Positions 24,535 through 36,835 of a DNA stretch of 64,000 nt are shown here, piece by piece. The DNA comes from Welwitschia mirabilis (Eukaryota; Gnetophyta; Gnetopsida; Welwitschiales), in the NCBI GenBank assembly GCA_051453625.1, contig JBOZIK010000001.1, positions 23,910,359 to 23,974,358 of the forward strand. The letters run 5' to 3'. The notes under the pieces were generated by a model. The model was not told the origin of the DNA, did no database searches, and saw only the letters and a list, made by a program, of their open reading frames with translations. The translations under genes and the position numbers were made by a program. Within the stretch, counting starts at the first letter, position 1. Each line of letters starts with the position of its first letter.

Positions 24535-25620
24535 GGATGCCATCTGTTAGACCTCTACTCTTCGATGGAAAAAGCTATTCTTATTGAAAGATGAGGATGC
24601 AGGTGTACATATAATCTTTTAAATTTTAGATATGGTAGAGCATAGAATAAGGTTGCATAGACCCTGTGAAGATCATTATAAATGTTGTAGCCAATACAAC
24701 TACTCAAATCAAGAAAAGGTAAGACTAGAAAGAGGAAGAAAAAGGTGCATTCATGTATGGATCTAAAGCTAAAAATGATATTTATTCCACTTTATCTATA
24801 GAAGAGTTTAATAAAATAGAAGGTTGCAAAATAGCACAAGAAATTTGGAATGTTCCAAGCAGAATATATGAAGGTAATTCCATTGTGAAACAATCTAAGC
24901 TTCTAGTTGAGACAAACTAATTTGAAAATTTGAAAATGAACTAAAAAGAGAGATAGTTCATGAGTACTTTATCAAAGTTGCAAACATCATAAATGCAATA
25001 CATGGCATTGAAGAGGATATTTTAAAAGCAAAGCTACTACAAAAGATTGTTAGATCACTAACCCATAAATACAGGCTCAAAACTATAGCCATGGAAGAAT
25101 CTAGAGATTTCCGCACCATGAAAATAAAGACTTATAAATTCCACTTATGAAATGAACCTCATACAAGATGGATCCTTAAAGGAGAAACCTATTATACTTA
25201 AGACAAGCCAAATCACAAATTGGATATCAAAAGGAAAGGAAAAATAAGATCATGAAGAATATGATTCTAAGTATGAAGATGAGGAACTAACCTTCATTAT
25301 GCAAAAAGTAAAAAGACTACTCTTACATAAGTATAATAAAAGAAATAAGATTAGAAAAAATGTAAGGGTAAATTAAATTATCTAATAATTTTTCTTTATT
25401 AAATGTTTTCAAAATAGAAAGTTGGATATGTGGAGGTAGAGGACATATTACCTTAGAATACTCTAGTACTAACAGATTGCAGGAAGATAAATAAAAGAAA
25501 AAGCCCAAAAGGAAGAAGTCATTCTTTGTTAAATGGGATGAAGGTGATCAGGCTTCAAAAAAAGAAGCATCAAATAATTAAAAAAAAAAATCCTTCTTGC
25601 ATGGCTATAGCTCACATTAA
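24535..25620 (+). pseudogene. Copia-type gag with zinc-knuckle remnant
   Basis: The start reads MPSVRPLLFDGKSYSY, a stop (TGG to TGA), then KMRMQVYI. This is the conserved N-terminal gag block of plant copia elements (RPxLFDGxNFxxWKxRM). About 290 codons later a zinc-knuckle remnant reads WICGGRGHITLEYS (about 25425-25470). It fits CX2CX4HX4C with the first and last Cys lost (last Cys to Tyr). Between them are helix-rich segments with stops. Confidence 0.85.
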
Positions 25621-26411
25621 AGATGAAAACAATGATTGAAAAGATGGGTATGATTTAGATACTAAGGATGACAGAGGTATGAATATTCAAGAAAAATATG
25701 ATTTAATTTATAAAACTTTTATCAATTTTCAAAGGTTATGTGCAAAGATCAAAAGGTTGCTTAATAATTGAAAAAAGAAATATGAATAGAAAAAGAATAC
25801 TTGCAGTAAATTATCCTTTGAAAACTTAGTCCTTAAAGCTGAGATTGGTAGACTAATATGTATTTTAAAGAATGTAAGATAGGAACTTTTGAATTTCAAA
25901 AAATTATTGAAAAATTTAATTAAGACAAAGGAACTTTGAATACCATGCTTGGACAAAGTAGAAGTATAAAAAATAATAGAGGATNNNNNNNNNNNNNNNN
26001 NNNNNNNNNNNNNNNNNNNNNNNNNNNNNNNNNNNNNNNNNNNNNNNNNNNNNNNNNNNNNNNNNNNNNNNNNNNNNNNNNNNNNNNNNNNNNNNNNNNN
26101 NNNNNNNNNNNNNNNNNNNNNNNNNNNNNNNNNNNNNNNNNNNNNNNNNNNNNNNNNNNNNNNNNNNNNNNNNNNNNNNNNNNNNNNNNNNNNNNNNNNN
26201 NNNNNNNNNNNNNNNNNNNNNNNNNNNNNNNNNNNNNNNNNNNNNNNNNNNNNNNNNNNNNNNNNNNNNNNNNNNNNNNNNNNNNNNNNNNNNNNNNNNN
26301 NNNNNNNNNNNNNNNNNNNNNNNNNNNNNNNNNNNNNNNNNNNNNNNNNNNNNNNNNNNNNNNNNNNNNNNNNNNNNNNNNNNNNNNNNNNNNNNNNNNN
26401 NNNNNNNNNNN

Positions 26412-27154
26412 ATTAGGTAAGTAAACAGGTAACATTTTTAACATCTCAACACCATTGCATTTATCTTATGAGTAGATATTATGATTAGATGTAGTTTGTA
26501 TAGTTAAAAGTTAGATTATGTATGTGATATTTACCTACTCAAAGTATTATTATTATGGTTATAATAGTCATAGATTCTTTTTAAAAATATAGAAATTTTA
26601 TTACACACATCTTTAGTTTTGTAGATGTCTCTAATGAAGATGTCTTAAATCTTCTATATGTCTTCTAACTAGATGTCTTAACTTCTAAAAAAGTCTTGGA
26701 AGCATGAGTACATTATTTTAATTTTTCAAATTAGACATCTTGGGTTTTGTAGATATCCTAGTAGTAGGAAAATGTATTAAAAATTTTTTAGCAATAGACA
26801 TCTTGAAATATATCGATGTTTACTTTTTGCATTATAGATGTCTTAAAATTTATAGACTTCTTGACTATACTATTGTGGAAACAAAAAAAGGCATAAAAAC
26901 TAGGGTTTTGACCATTAGTAATAGCCAAAGGGACCATCAAATCTCATTTTTCAAGTATCTTCTCAACATGTGTTACCCTTAGATGATTTTGTAGATTTCA
27001 TTTCTCTTATATTTCTCTAGCTAGACATCTTAGATTTATGATAGATCCCAATAGTAAGCAAGAATAGATAATTTTCTTAAATAGGTGCATATTTTTCCAT
27101 TGTTTCTTGTATTTTAGTTGATCTTTAATTAGTTTCTAGTTCTATTTCATAAAT
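26412..27154. other. Interior tract with repeated AAGATGTC/AGACATCTT words, no gene
   Basis: Between two gaps, the 8-mer AGATGTCT or its complement occurs many times (for example near 26623, 26638, 26664, 26683, 26727, 26798 and 27025). It resembles words in the element's own LTRs. An 80-codon frame at 26740-26982 covers part of it and looks like chance. It may be a fragment of a related LTR or an untranslated leader. Confidence 0.5.
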
Positions 27155-28600
27155 ATGATAAGAAGAAGGGGAGAAAGAACTTTTGGAGATAAAGAACAAG
27201 CTTACGAATGATTTAAAGCATAGTATGAACCTTAGTTATATCATGAGATAGTTAAAAGAAGATTAAGGGCATGGTTAAGAAATTCCATTATTGCAAAAAG
27301 AACNNNNNNNNNNNNNNNNNNNNNNNNNNNNNNNNNNNNNNNNNNNNNNNNNNNNNNNNNNNNNNNNNNNNNNNNNNNNNNNNNNNNNNNNNNNNNNNNN
27401 NNNNNNNNNNNNNNNNNNNNNNNNNNNNNNNNNNNNNNNNNNNNNNNNNNNNNNNNNNNNNNNNNNNNNNNNNNNNNNNNNNNNNNNNNNNNNNNNNNNN
27501 NNNNNNNNNNNNNNNNNNNNNNNNNNNNNNNNNNNNNNNNNNNNNNNNNNNNNNNNNNNNNNNNNNNNNNNNNNNNNNNNNNNNNNNNNNNNNNNNNNNN
27601 NNNNNNNNNNNNNNNNNATATTTTGTTTGGGCATAGTGTAATAAATTTTGTTAAGGACATTGAGAGAAAGGATATAATGCCTCATGCATTTTTTCTTGCA
27701 TTAGTAACTTTCTACAACATTTTGGTTAGAGAAGGTAGCTAAAACTATTGCAAACCTATGGAGACCTTCATTGTATATTACTTACTCATAGGTTTTTAGA
27801 TAGATTTGTGTTAGCTTAATAATTAGCAGTGCAAACATTTTAGTACCACACATTAACCTTATTCATCAGAAGAAATCATTGCCAAAATTTAGTGAAAAAT
27901 AGAGAGCATCTATATCACTAGGTAAAGGCACGAGCAGAAGGATACCACATATGAAGAGATAATTTTTCACTACTCTACATAGCTCTTCCTCAGTGAAAAA
28001 GGAACTAAAGGCTATTTCCAAGATGGTTAGCAAAAGTAAAAAAATCTTATAAGGTTGAAAAAGCACAAATTGACAACTAGTGAAGGAGAGACACCAATAG
28101 AGAGTTGGCAATCTATGAGGATTCCCATATGGTCAGATTCAGAGGAGGAAATAGAAGAGAAGGAAGAAAGACCATTAGCTCCATTTGGCATAGGATATAA
28201 CTTAGGCTGAGTAGTAGATAATGAGTCTTTAGAGGAGTCTTCTGGAGATGAGGTACAGGTTTAAGAGAAGTACTAAACTCTCATAGAGACACATGTGCAA
28301 GGGAAGTCATAGGCTTCATGTCCTTCTCAATAGAGGATAGCAACATTGGAGATTAAGTCTAAGAGCTCAGATGCTCCATTGTTTATCTTTCATTTTTCTT
28401 GTTATGAGATTCAATTTCACAGACCTTCATAGCCACCATCATCATCTAGATCCTCTTCACTACCTCATGCACATTCTTCACCTCTATTTCATTCACCGTC
28501 ACCTCCACCTTTGCACATAGAGTCCATTTAGGTTGAACCAACCTTATCCATTTAGATTTCATCCACATTTATAGAGATTTCCACTGCTAAATTCTTTGGG
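27155..28600 (+). pseudogene. Unidentified ORF remnant in place of pol
   Basis: It starts with an ATG at 27155 and reads MIRRRGERTFGDKEQAYE, a stop, then a basic stretch ending RRLRAWLRNS before the 314-N gap. After the gap a cleaner stretch reads FGHSVINFVKDIERKDIMPH, continuing FFLALVTFYNILVREG. Next comes an acidic segment (SDSEEEIEEKEERP, 28135-28180) and a Pro/Ser/His-rich tail (about 28430-28530). None of this looks like copia pol. It may belong to the plant-transposon-associated proteins found in pol-less LTR elements, but I cannot confirm that. Confidence 0.5.
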
Positions 28601-29545
28601 ACTTCTATCACTTCTCAAACATATCAATAAATGATGAGACAAGACTTTGAAGGCCTTGGTAAGACATCATAGTACTCCTCTAAGAAGAAACACATACACC
28701 ACATCCATTTCATTGTCCTCTTACACATAAACCCCCTCCACAATCCATAATAGTAATGATAGTGATGAAGAAGATTAAGGTGAGCACTACATGAGTGATT
28801 TAGATCTCAATGATTAGAGCCTTCTATTGATGTCCAAAATGATAAAGAAGTATATGAAAAATCAATGATAGATTAGTTGGATACTTCAATTTTCAGGATG
28901 AGGAAACTCTATTGGGATTGGGACTCTTGATTATGAGATCTTAGATTGGATCTAAGAGTGTCATTAGTTGTATTGATAATTCCTCCTTATCATTTTGGCA
29001 TACATCCATGTTGTTAAATACTTTTTTAATATCATGTTTGTTATTTCATTTATTGTGTTTAGCACATTTATCATTCTTATCTTATGCTTTTGTTACCACA
29101 CTCTTACATATATACTACTCAAGTTTTTGATGATCAAGATCTTTTCACATGATGCTAACACAAATTTTATTAGTTATGATATATTGGTTGGCATACATTT
29201 TGAACTCCATGCTTTAAAAATGGGACATTTCCAAAACTATATTACAATGTTGAGATTATCAAATGTTTATATGCTTTATTATCTTTATATACATATGTAA
29301 ATGAAGAATAAATGATTCATCATCCATTTTTGTATATTTTACAAATTTGCTTAAGTAAATGTAAAATGTTTCTTATTCTAATTTTTCAACTGGTATATAC
29401 ATATAAGTGATTTTTCTAATTTTAAATGGTACATATCATATCTATTACAACTAATAATTAATGTGCATTTCACTAGAAGAAAATATCTGATTTAAATTAA
29501 TTACTTGAGATTGTTCTAATCAGATTTTTCAAGTTTTAAACATCA
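28600..29545. other. AT-rich tract before the 3' LTR
   Basis: No retroelement motif is readable. A 101-codon plus-strand frame at 28995-29300 is very hydrophobic (many Phe, Ile, Leu) and could encode membrane-spanning segments, but base composition alone explains it. Confidence 0.4.
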
Positions 29546-29548
29546 TCA

Positions 29549-29561
29549 AGAAGGGAGAGAT
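29549..29561 (+). promoter_or_regulatory. Polypurine tract of the copia-like element
   Basis: AGAAGGGAGAGAT directly precedes the 3' LTR, matching the usual plant copia arrangement of AAGGGGGAGAT followed by TGTTGG. Confidence 0.8.
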
Positions 29562-30863
29562 TATTGGAAAATCTAGTTTTAATTACTCTACTTGTCAAAA
29601 ATTTTGTGTCTTTATGTAGAAAGGTCATTATAAGTACATTAGACCTTGAAAGATACTTAATCATAATCGATATTTTAAGGTAATATCTCACAAAAAGCAT
29701 CAAATGCTAGGCTGCAAAATCAAGTGTTTGAAGACATCTAAGAAATTAAAGACATTTTAAGTAAAGACATTTGAAAAAGTGAAGACATCTAAAACGTACT
29801 GAGATGAAATAGGTAACAAAGTCAATTTGTTTTTGACTAATATTTTATGTTTTAGATGATCATAAAGGTCCAAGAATACTATAGAGCAAAATTCATCAGA
29901 ATCTAGGCAAGTTGACTTAAAACATCTACAAATGTGAAGACATATTGAAAGTAAATGTTTACAAAATTCAATATGTCTTGATTTGAAGCTTACATCGATT
30001 ATAAAGAAAGTTATGCACTTGAAGCATAAATGTTATTACAGATTCAAACAACTAAGTTTTAAGCTCAAACAGCTAGAACATTTTCATTGTTATAAAGAAT
30101 TAACATTAAGAATTAAAGTAAAAAATTTTGATACTTCATTGAATTAATCAAAATTATAGATCTTGAAAGTATAAGTAAAGAGAACTTCTTATGAAGAAAT
30201 TAAACTTATAGATCTAGTAGCAATGAGCTAGCATTTTTTCATCTCTTGGATTTGAATCTTCATTGTAATCATCTTTCGTAGTCATACTTATAACAGTAAT
30301 AATAACTTCAAGGATCTTAAAGTCTTCATCAAAGCATACTCAGGGTGGTTATTGTATTGCATTTTGGTTATTTCATTGTGAACTATTTTATTATTAAATA
30401 CTATTATAGAATCCATTTCTTAAAACATTAAATACTTTGTAAGGCACCCCTTATAGGGATGTGCATTGGTTATTGTGCTTTAAGGCACTTATTGAATTTA
30501 AGGTTGTTAGTTAGCCAAAAAATCATTATTCCCTTGTAGAGAAGAGAGTGCTACATTGTGAGAAGACTTTCATTATTATAAAGATTTATGGTGCATCTAT
30601 GAGAACCACTATCTCCTTGAGGGGAAGAGAGTTTTTCCTTCCACTTGTTGTAAGGTTTGTGGTGTATCAAAAACCCATTATTTCTTACAGGTCAAGAATA
30701 TCCATAGGTGTGAGTAGAAGATAACCTCTTTGTTTGGATAAATTCAAGTTGAGAAACCACGTTATTTGATAAGGTCTTTCATTATGCTTTTTTTTTTCTT
30801 TGGTTTAAATTTTATGTGGTGGAACTTATTCACCCCTCCCCTCTAAGTTCAAATTAATCCTCA
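29562..30863 (+). repeat. 3' LTR of the copia-like element
   Basis: Aligns with 23128-24476 along its length and is followed by the ATAAA target duplicate at 30864-30868. Confidence 0.9.
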
Positions 30864-30868
30864 ATAAA

Positions 30869-31738
30869 TTTATTAATTAAAATTTCCACATACTTTTACA
30901 AAGTAGGAATGCCTTAATGAAGGAGACATATCCCNNNNNNNNNNNNNNNNNNNNNNNNNNNNNNNNNNNNNNNNNNNNNNNNNNNNNNNNNNNNNNNNNN
31001 NNNNNNNNNNNNNNNNNNNNNNNNNNNNNNNNNNNNNNNNNNNNNNNNNNNNNNNNNNNNNNNNNNNNNNNNNNNNNNNNNNNNNNNNNNNNNNNNNNNN
31101 NNNNNNNNNNNNNNNNNNNNNNNNNNNNNNNNNNNNNNNNNNNNNNNNNNNNNNNNNNNNNNNNNNNNNNNNNNNNNNNNNNNNNNNNNNNNNNNNNNNN
31201 NNNNNNNNNNNNNNNNNNNNNNNNNNNNNNNNNNNNNNNNNNNNNNNNNNNNNNNNNNNNNNNNNNNNNNNNNNNNNNNNNNNNNNNNNNNNNNNNNNNN
31301 NNNNNNNNNNNNNNNNNNNNNNNNNNNNNNNNNNNNNNNNNNNNNNNNNNNNNNNNNNNNNNNNNNNNNNNNNNNNNNNNNNNNNNNNNNNNNNNNNNNN
31401 NNNNNNNNNNNNNNNNNNNNNNNNNNNNNNNNNNNNNNNNNNNNNNNNNNNNNNNNNNNNNNNNNNNNNNNNNNNNNNNNNNNNNNNNNNNNNNNNNNNN
31501 NNNNNNNNNNNNNNNNNNNNNNNNNNNNNNNNNNNNNNNNNNNNNNNNNNNNNTTCAATGAGGATGGATCCCTCGCTTAATCAGACTCCAAATTATTACA
31601 ATACCAATTAATGCACCAAAGATAAGTAAATTAAAAACTTAAGAAAGAAAGGGGGGGTTGTTATAGATTTGTATTAACTATTTAGGTCACTAAGGAGTAG
31701 TAATAGATCAAGAGCAATCATATCACTAATTTTATAAT
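30869..31738 (-). repeat. Probable continuation of the interrupted gypsy LTR (copy A)
   Basis: It starts immediately after the copia target duplicate, so it was adjacent to 23127 before that insertion. The first bases (TTTATTAATTAAAATTTCCA) resemble 63220-63245 in the LTR-like stretch near the window end. A 619-N gap (30935-31553) removes most of it. Confidence 0.5.
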
Positions 31739-32240
31739 ATCTTCTTAGTGTAAGGTCTTCTTCCACATGTCTTCTTTATGTAACATCGTCTTAATGTAAT
31801 GTCCTCTTGATGTATCATCTTATTGATATAGTATCACCTTGGTATAATATCTTTTGATGTAATATCTTTTACTATAACATCTTCTTGCTGCAATGTCTTC
31901 TTAGTGTAATGTATTCTCAATTATGTGGAATTTCTTCTTGATGTAATGTCTTCTTAATATAACATCTTCTTAGTGTAACATATTCTTAATTATGTGGAAT
32001 GTCTTATTGATATAATGTCTTCTTTATGTAATGTCTTCTTCCATATGTCTTCTTAATGTAACATCTTCTTAATATAATAAATTTTTAATGCAACATCTTC
32101 TTGACATAATGTCTTTTTTATGTAACATATTCTTGATATAACATCTTCTTGATTATGTGGAATGTCTTTTTGATGTAATTTCTTCTTGGTGTAACATCTT
32201 CTTTGCATAACATCTTCTTCACATAATATCTTCTTCGTAA
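31739..32240. repeat. Pyrimidine-rich minisatellite, unit about 17-20 bp
   Basis: About 25 degenerate copies of AATGTCTTCTTGATGTAACA-like units run head to tail. Larger blocks recur too: a unit with TCTCAATTATGTGGAAT appears near 31915, 31990 and 32150. The array is strand-asymmetric (T and C rich on the plus strand). It is not coding. Confidence 0.85.
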
Positions 32241-32889
32241 TCTTCTTCTTTTAATTAGCAAGGTTAATTACATGCATCATTTTCTTATATTAGCCTTTTT
32301 AATCCTTCGCAGGCTCATAAGTAATTTTAATTCATCCAAGACATACATCAAAAGAATAAATGCACAAATCTNNNNNNNNNNNNNNNNNNNNNNNNNNNNN
32401 NNNNNNNNNNNNNNNNNNNNNNNNNNNNNNNNNNNNNNNNNNNNNNNNNNNNNNNNNNNNNNNNNNNNNNNNNNNNNNNNNNNNNNNNNNNNNNNNNNNN
32501 NNNNNNNNNNNNNNNNNNNNNNNNNNNNNNNNNNNNNNNNNNNNNNNNNNNNNNNNNNNNNNNNNNNNNNNNNNNNNNNNNNNNNNNNNNNNNNNNNNNN
32601 NNNNNNNNNNNNNNNNNNNNNNNNNNNNNNNNNNNNNNNNNNNNNNNNNNNNNNNNNNNNNNNNNNNNNNNNNNNNNNNNNNNNNNNNNNNNNNNNNNNN
32701 NNNNNNNNNNNNNNNNNNNNNNNNNNNNNNNNNNNTTCACATAATATCTTCTTCGTAATCTTCTTCTTTTAATTAGCAAGGTTAGATACATGCATCATTT
32801 CCTTATATTAGCCTGTTTAATCCTTCGCAGGCTCATAAGTAATTTTAATTCATCCAAGACATACATCAAAAGAATAAATGCACAAATCT
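32218..32889. repeat. 154-bp copies flanking a 364-N gap
   Basis: Positions 32218-32371 and 32736-32889 agree apart from a few changes (TTAATTACATG against TTAGATACATG, CCTTTTT against CCTGTTT). Again this is probably an assembly duplicate at a gap next to a minisatellite. Confidence 0.8.
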
Positions 32890-33773
32890 TAAAATTATCA
32901 TGTGGCATAATGAGACACACTTTTCAATTCTAATAAATAAGATGATAAGTATGCTATGAACTAAATGCCTTACACATCTCAAAAATATAAAAGTCANNNN
33001 NNNNNNNNNNNNNNNNNNNNNNNNNNNNNNNNNNNNNNNNNNNNNNNNNNNNNNNNNNNNNNNNNNNNNNNNNNNNNNNNNNNNNNNNNNNNNNNNNNNN
33101 NNNNNNNNNNNNNNNNNNNNNNNNNNNNNNNNNNNNNNNNNNNNNNNNNNNNNNNNNNNNNNNNNNNNNNNNNNNNNNNNNNNNNNNNNNNNNNNNNNNN
33201 NNNNNNNNNNNNNNNNNNNNNNNNNNNNNNNNNNNNNNNNNNNNNNNNNNNNNNNNNNNNNNNNNNNNNNNNNNNNNNNNNNNNNNNNNNNNNNNNNNNN
33301 NNNNNNNNNNNNNNNNNNNNNNNNNNNNNNNNNNNNNNNNNNNNNNNNNNNNNNNNNNNNNNNNNNNNNNNNNNNNNNNNNNNNNNNNNNNNNNNNNNNN
33401 NNNNNNNNNNNNNNNNNNNNNNNNNNNNNNNNNNNNNNNNNNNNNNNNNNNNNNNNNNNNNNNNNNNNNNNNNNNNNNNNNNNNNNNNNNNNNNNNNNNN
33501 NNNNNNNNNNNNNNNNNNNNNNNNNNNNNNNNNNNNNNNNNNNNNNNNNNNNNNNNNNNNNNNNNNNNNNNNNNNNNNNNNNNNNNNNNNNNNNNNNNNN
33601 NNNNNNNNNNNNNNNNNNNNNNNNNNNNNNNNNNNNNNNNNNNNNNNNNNNNNNNNNNNNNNNNNNNNNNNNNNNNNNNNNNNNNNNNNNNNNNNNNNNN
33701 NNNNNNNNNNNNNNNNNNNNNNNNNNNNNNNNNNNNNNNNNNNNNNNNNNNNNNNNNNNNNNNNNNNNNNNNN

Positions 33774-35280
33774 AAAACCATCAATAAGATGGTTATAACT
33801 AAGAAATAAATAAACTCATCAAAAAATGAAAGTACTTGATAATTATGTAGTGTCATTTAAGCTTTAAAAGTACATGTTAATTGTAATTCAAAATTAAGGA
33901 TGAATAACTACTTTTTTTTCATTAGAAAGAAAGAATTACATTACATTAAAGAAATAAAATTAAGCTAATATAGACTCATTAGGCTAGTTTTAAAGTTATC
34001 TCACTCCTAATGGGAGGAGCTTAGAAAGATATGACGATTTCTAAGAGTTTAATAATTTTACCAGCTAAAGATTTTACAAATAAGCATGTTCATCCCTTTT
34101 TATAGGTGAAAATAGGATTAGGTTTTTTATTAGGGATTTACAATTAGAAATTTGACACTTTTATCGCTATACAGTTTGCCATATTTTGGTGTCATAACTG
34201 CTTGAACCCATAACTAGAAATTGATTACTTTCCTAAGATAACTCTAGAATGTAATGTTTGAAGAATTTTAATCCAAAGAAGTAGTGCAATCAATGACCTA
34301 TATGATGGTGCTAGCATTTTCTACTAAAATATTTTCAACTTTTGATATGTCATCCAAAATGCAGGATATTACCTAAAATCATCATGGGAAAATCCATAAG
34401 TTTATAAATCATATTTAAAATGGCATAAAACATAAATTCATGATAAAATAGTTAATTTAATAACTTATTCAAAGCTAAATTAGTCTAACATATTTGTTCT
34501 TAATGTTAACTTTTAGATCTTATCAAACATAATCAGCATCAGTAGGATTAGTCTTCAATCTTTCTAACTGAGGGGTCGTAAGATTCTGTACTTTATCTTC
34601 ATTACTTATGTTATTGTTAGATTTTACCTTATATGTTCAAACAAGGATTGGTTTATCAAGGATTTATATGTCATCATCCTGTGTTACATCCTTTTATTAT
34701 TAGAGGAAGTTGAGGTTTCTTCACATGGGGTTGTATTATGTTTACTTCTATACGCTATTTTAATCTTTCTTTATGTCATTAGGATTAGGTATTATTTGAG
34801 TTTTAAGAGACCTTTGTAATCTTTAATTCTTTAAAATAGTTTGTTAAGGTATGCCTATAAGTTTTTAATATTTTTATTTTGATTTTATATATAATGATTT
34901 ATGATCTCATGCATCTTTTTTAATTATTTAATTGAATCTCTAAGGAAATTATTTCTATGATAATTAGAGGAGTTTAGCTAAAAGTCATTCATTTATTCTC
35001 AAATGAGGACTTAAAAGTTGGATATGGCCTATTATTTGTTAGCTAGAATTAAATGATTATTTTTATAAATGTATGACCTTTAACTAAATGTGTAAATATC
35101 TTTAAAAATCACTTCTTCACAAGTTGGGAAAGTAGGACAATCTTCCATTACATCAGAATCATTCTCACAAATGTCATGTATAAAGTATGATGTTGAAGGT
35201 CTTTTATTTAATACTTTAGTATCAAAGATAGCTCTTATGTATTTTTCCAAAATATTGCTAAGAACTTGAATTAAAATTTT
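33774..35280. other. AT-rich tract, no recognisable gene
   Basis: Follows a 777-N gap (32997-33773). The region 34500-35280 may hold worn minus-strand coding downstream of gag, such as linker or protease, but no motif is convincing. Confidence 0.4.
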
Positions 35281-35289
35281 AGTATTAGT

Positions 35290-36130
35290 TTATTCTTGTG
35301 TACATTTCAATCCACTTTCTTCATGTCTTTTAATACTTGTCTTATAGTCATTCCTTTCTTGTGGATTGATTTAGTTTAAGTTTGGCTCATCTTAACTAAT
35401 TCCTCTAATCATGTCTAAGTGTCATCCAAAGTAAGGATAAATAAATAGCCTCTACCTAAAATATCCACTAATTACTTTATTTGACTATTTAAATTACTAT
35501 ATAAATGATGAACAAGTTCTTTCTTTGTGAATTCATCTACTAGATTTGATGATGTAGTAATTAGAAATCTCTCATAGTTTGTGGCATAGTCTTCATAAGT
35601 TAGTTATGAAACATTTGTGAATTATTTTCTTCTTTTTCTCATGGTTATTTTACTCATGAATTTGTTAATAAAAGCAAATTATACTTGTTCAAACTCTTAA
35701 GGGTTTTGTGTGGAATAGTTTTCAACCAATTTTAAGCTTTTCCGTTAAGTGTAAAGAAAAAAATGATTATTTAGCTCCTACTACTAATCTTTTTCTTTCT
35801 GTTTCCTGAGGTAAGAACTATTAATTCAAATTTAGTCAAGTTTTGAAAGGGATCCTCATCATGATCTCCTAGAAATATTAGATAAGCACTCAGGTCTTTC
35901 AATTCTAAATCATCTCCTATGAATAAATCAAAAAATTTTGAACTTTCATTTTTTTTCAATTAGCAATGATTTCTTTGAGGTATGTTGAGGTAATGTTGGA
36001 ACTTGAATTCATGTTAGAAGAAAGATATTCCAAAGAAGAGGAAGAACTATTTGGTAAAGTTGAGAAAGTTTATGAAGCTGAAGTATTCTTAAAAGAAGGT
36101 AAAGTGTTATTTGAAGTGGAAGAAATTTTA
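35290..36130 (-). pseudogene. gag remnant of a minus-strand Ty3/gypsy element (copy B)
   Basis: The minus strand begins with an open 62-codon stretch (35771-35959) containing SKFFDLFIGDDLELKDL and DHDEDPFQNLTKF. After a few codons it reads LNGKA, a stop, then NWLKTIPHKTLKSL, the Trp-containing gag core (compare LxGxAxxWLxxLPxxSI). The next block has a KEENNSQMFH run. It is homologous to 21480-22420. A primer site and LTR follow in the expected place. Multiple stops show it is dead. Confidence 0.75.
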
Positions 36131-36815
36131 AAAAGATAAGTACAAAAATAAGAAGCAATAAACACAAAAAAATTCTTTAAGTAAACCCTTATTTCTTACC
36201 TTAAGTTCTTGAATTAAAATCAACTAGAATTTCTTTAATTATTTTTTCAATAAAGAGTTTTTTTTCCTTAAAATGCTTTACCATTTTTCTGCATGGTCAA
36301 AAAATGTTGACAAGCTTGTTTACATTCAAGGGAAATAATCTTTAAGATCATCTAAGAGAAAGGAGTAGGTTTCATCAACACTAGATGTGGTAAACACTTA
36401 AATCACATAAAGCATAAGGTGTAGGGCCAATTTTATATGTCTTTAAAAAAGAATATGGTAATCAACAAGATTACATAAAGTGTGAGAGGTAGACCTAATA
36501 AAGATTGATAATCTCTTCTCAAGAGAGTAGATTTAATAAATAATCTTTCAAAATAAAGGTAGATTAAAATTAATAATAATCACCAAAAAAATCAATTACT
36601 TTAATCAAAAGAAAATATAAATTAAAAGAAAGGAAAAATATATTACACCCAAATTAGAATAACCAAGTAAAAACTTATAAAGCTTAAAAGATACTTAAGT
36701 GCACATAAGTATATTTAACTTTAGAATAAGATATAATACTACTTAAATAAATAATCTAAAATCAAATCAATTACTTAGATAGTGAGAATCAGCTTTTCAA
36801 AGTTTCTTGAATGCC

Positions 36816-36833
36816 TCCCTAGTAATGATTACA
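36816..36833 (-). promoter_or_regulatory. tRNA-Asp-type primer-binding site (copy B)
   Basis: On the plus strand TCCCTAGTAATGATTACA matches the tRNA-Asp 3' end TCCCCGGCAACGGCGCCA at 10 of 18 positions, with six transitions and two transversions. Its position relative to gag matches copy A. Confidence 0.6.
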
Positions 36834-36835
36834 AG

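Larger units (their letters stand above)
23128..30863 (+). mobile_element. Ty1/copia-like LTR element lacking pol
   Basis: LTRs at 23128-24476 and 29562-30863 align throughout and both start TATTGGAAAATC (original TG decayed to TA) and end CCTCA. The 5-mer ATAAA flanks both sides (23123-23127 and 30864-30868), a perfect target duplication. An iMet-like primer site follows the first LTR and a polypurine tract precedes the second. The 5.1-kb interior has a copia-type gag but no RT, RNase H or integrase motif in the readable parts. Gaps of 427 N and 314 N are too short to hold a complete pol. It is probably non-autonomous. Confidence 0.85.

Noticed and set aside
28995-29300. Hydrophobic 101-codon frame as a possible envelope-like membrane protein
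   Set aside because: The Phe/Ile/Leu richness follows from T-rich sequence, and no signal or fusion-type motif is evident. It could be revisited if other copies keep the frame.
31739-32240. Possible CRISPR-like array from short repeats
   Set aside because: Units are degenerate, have no unique spacers and sit in a plant LTR. It is a minisatellite.
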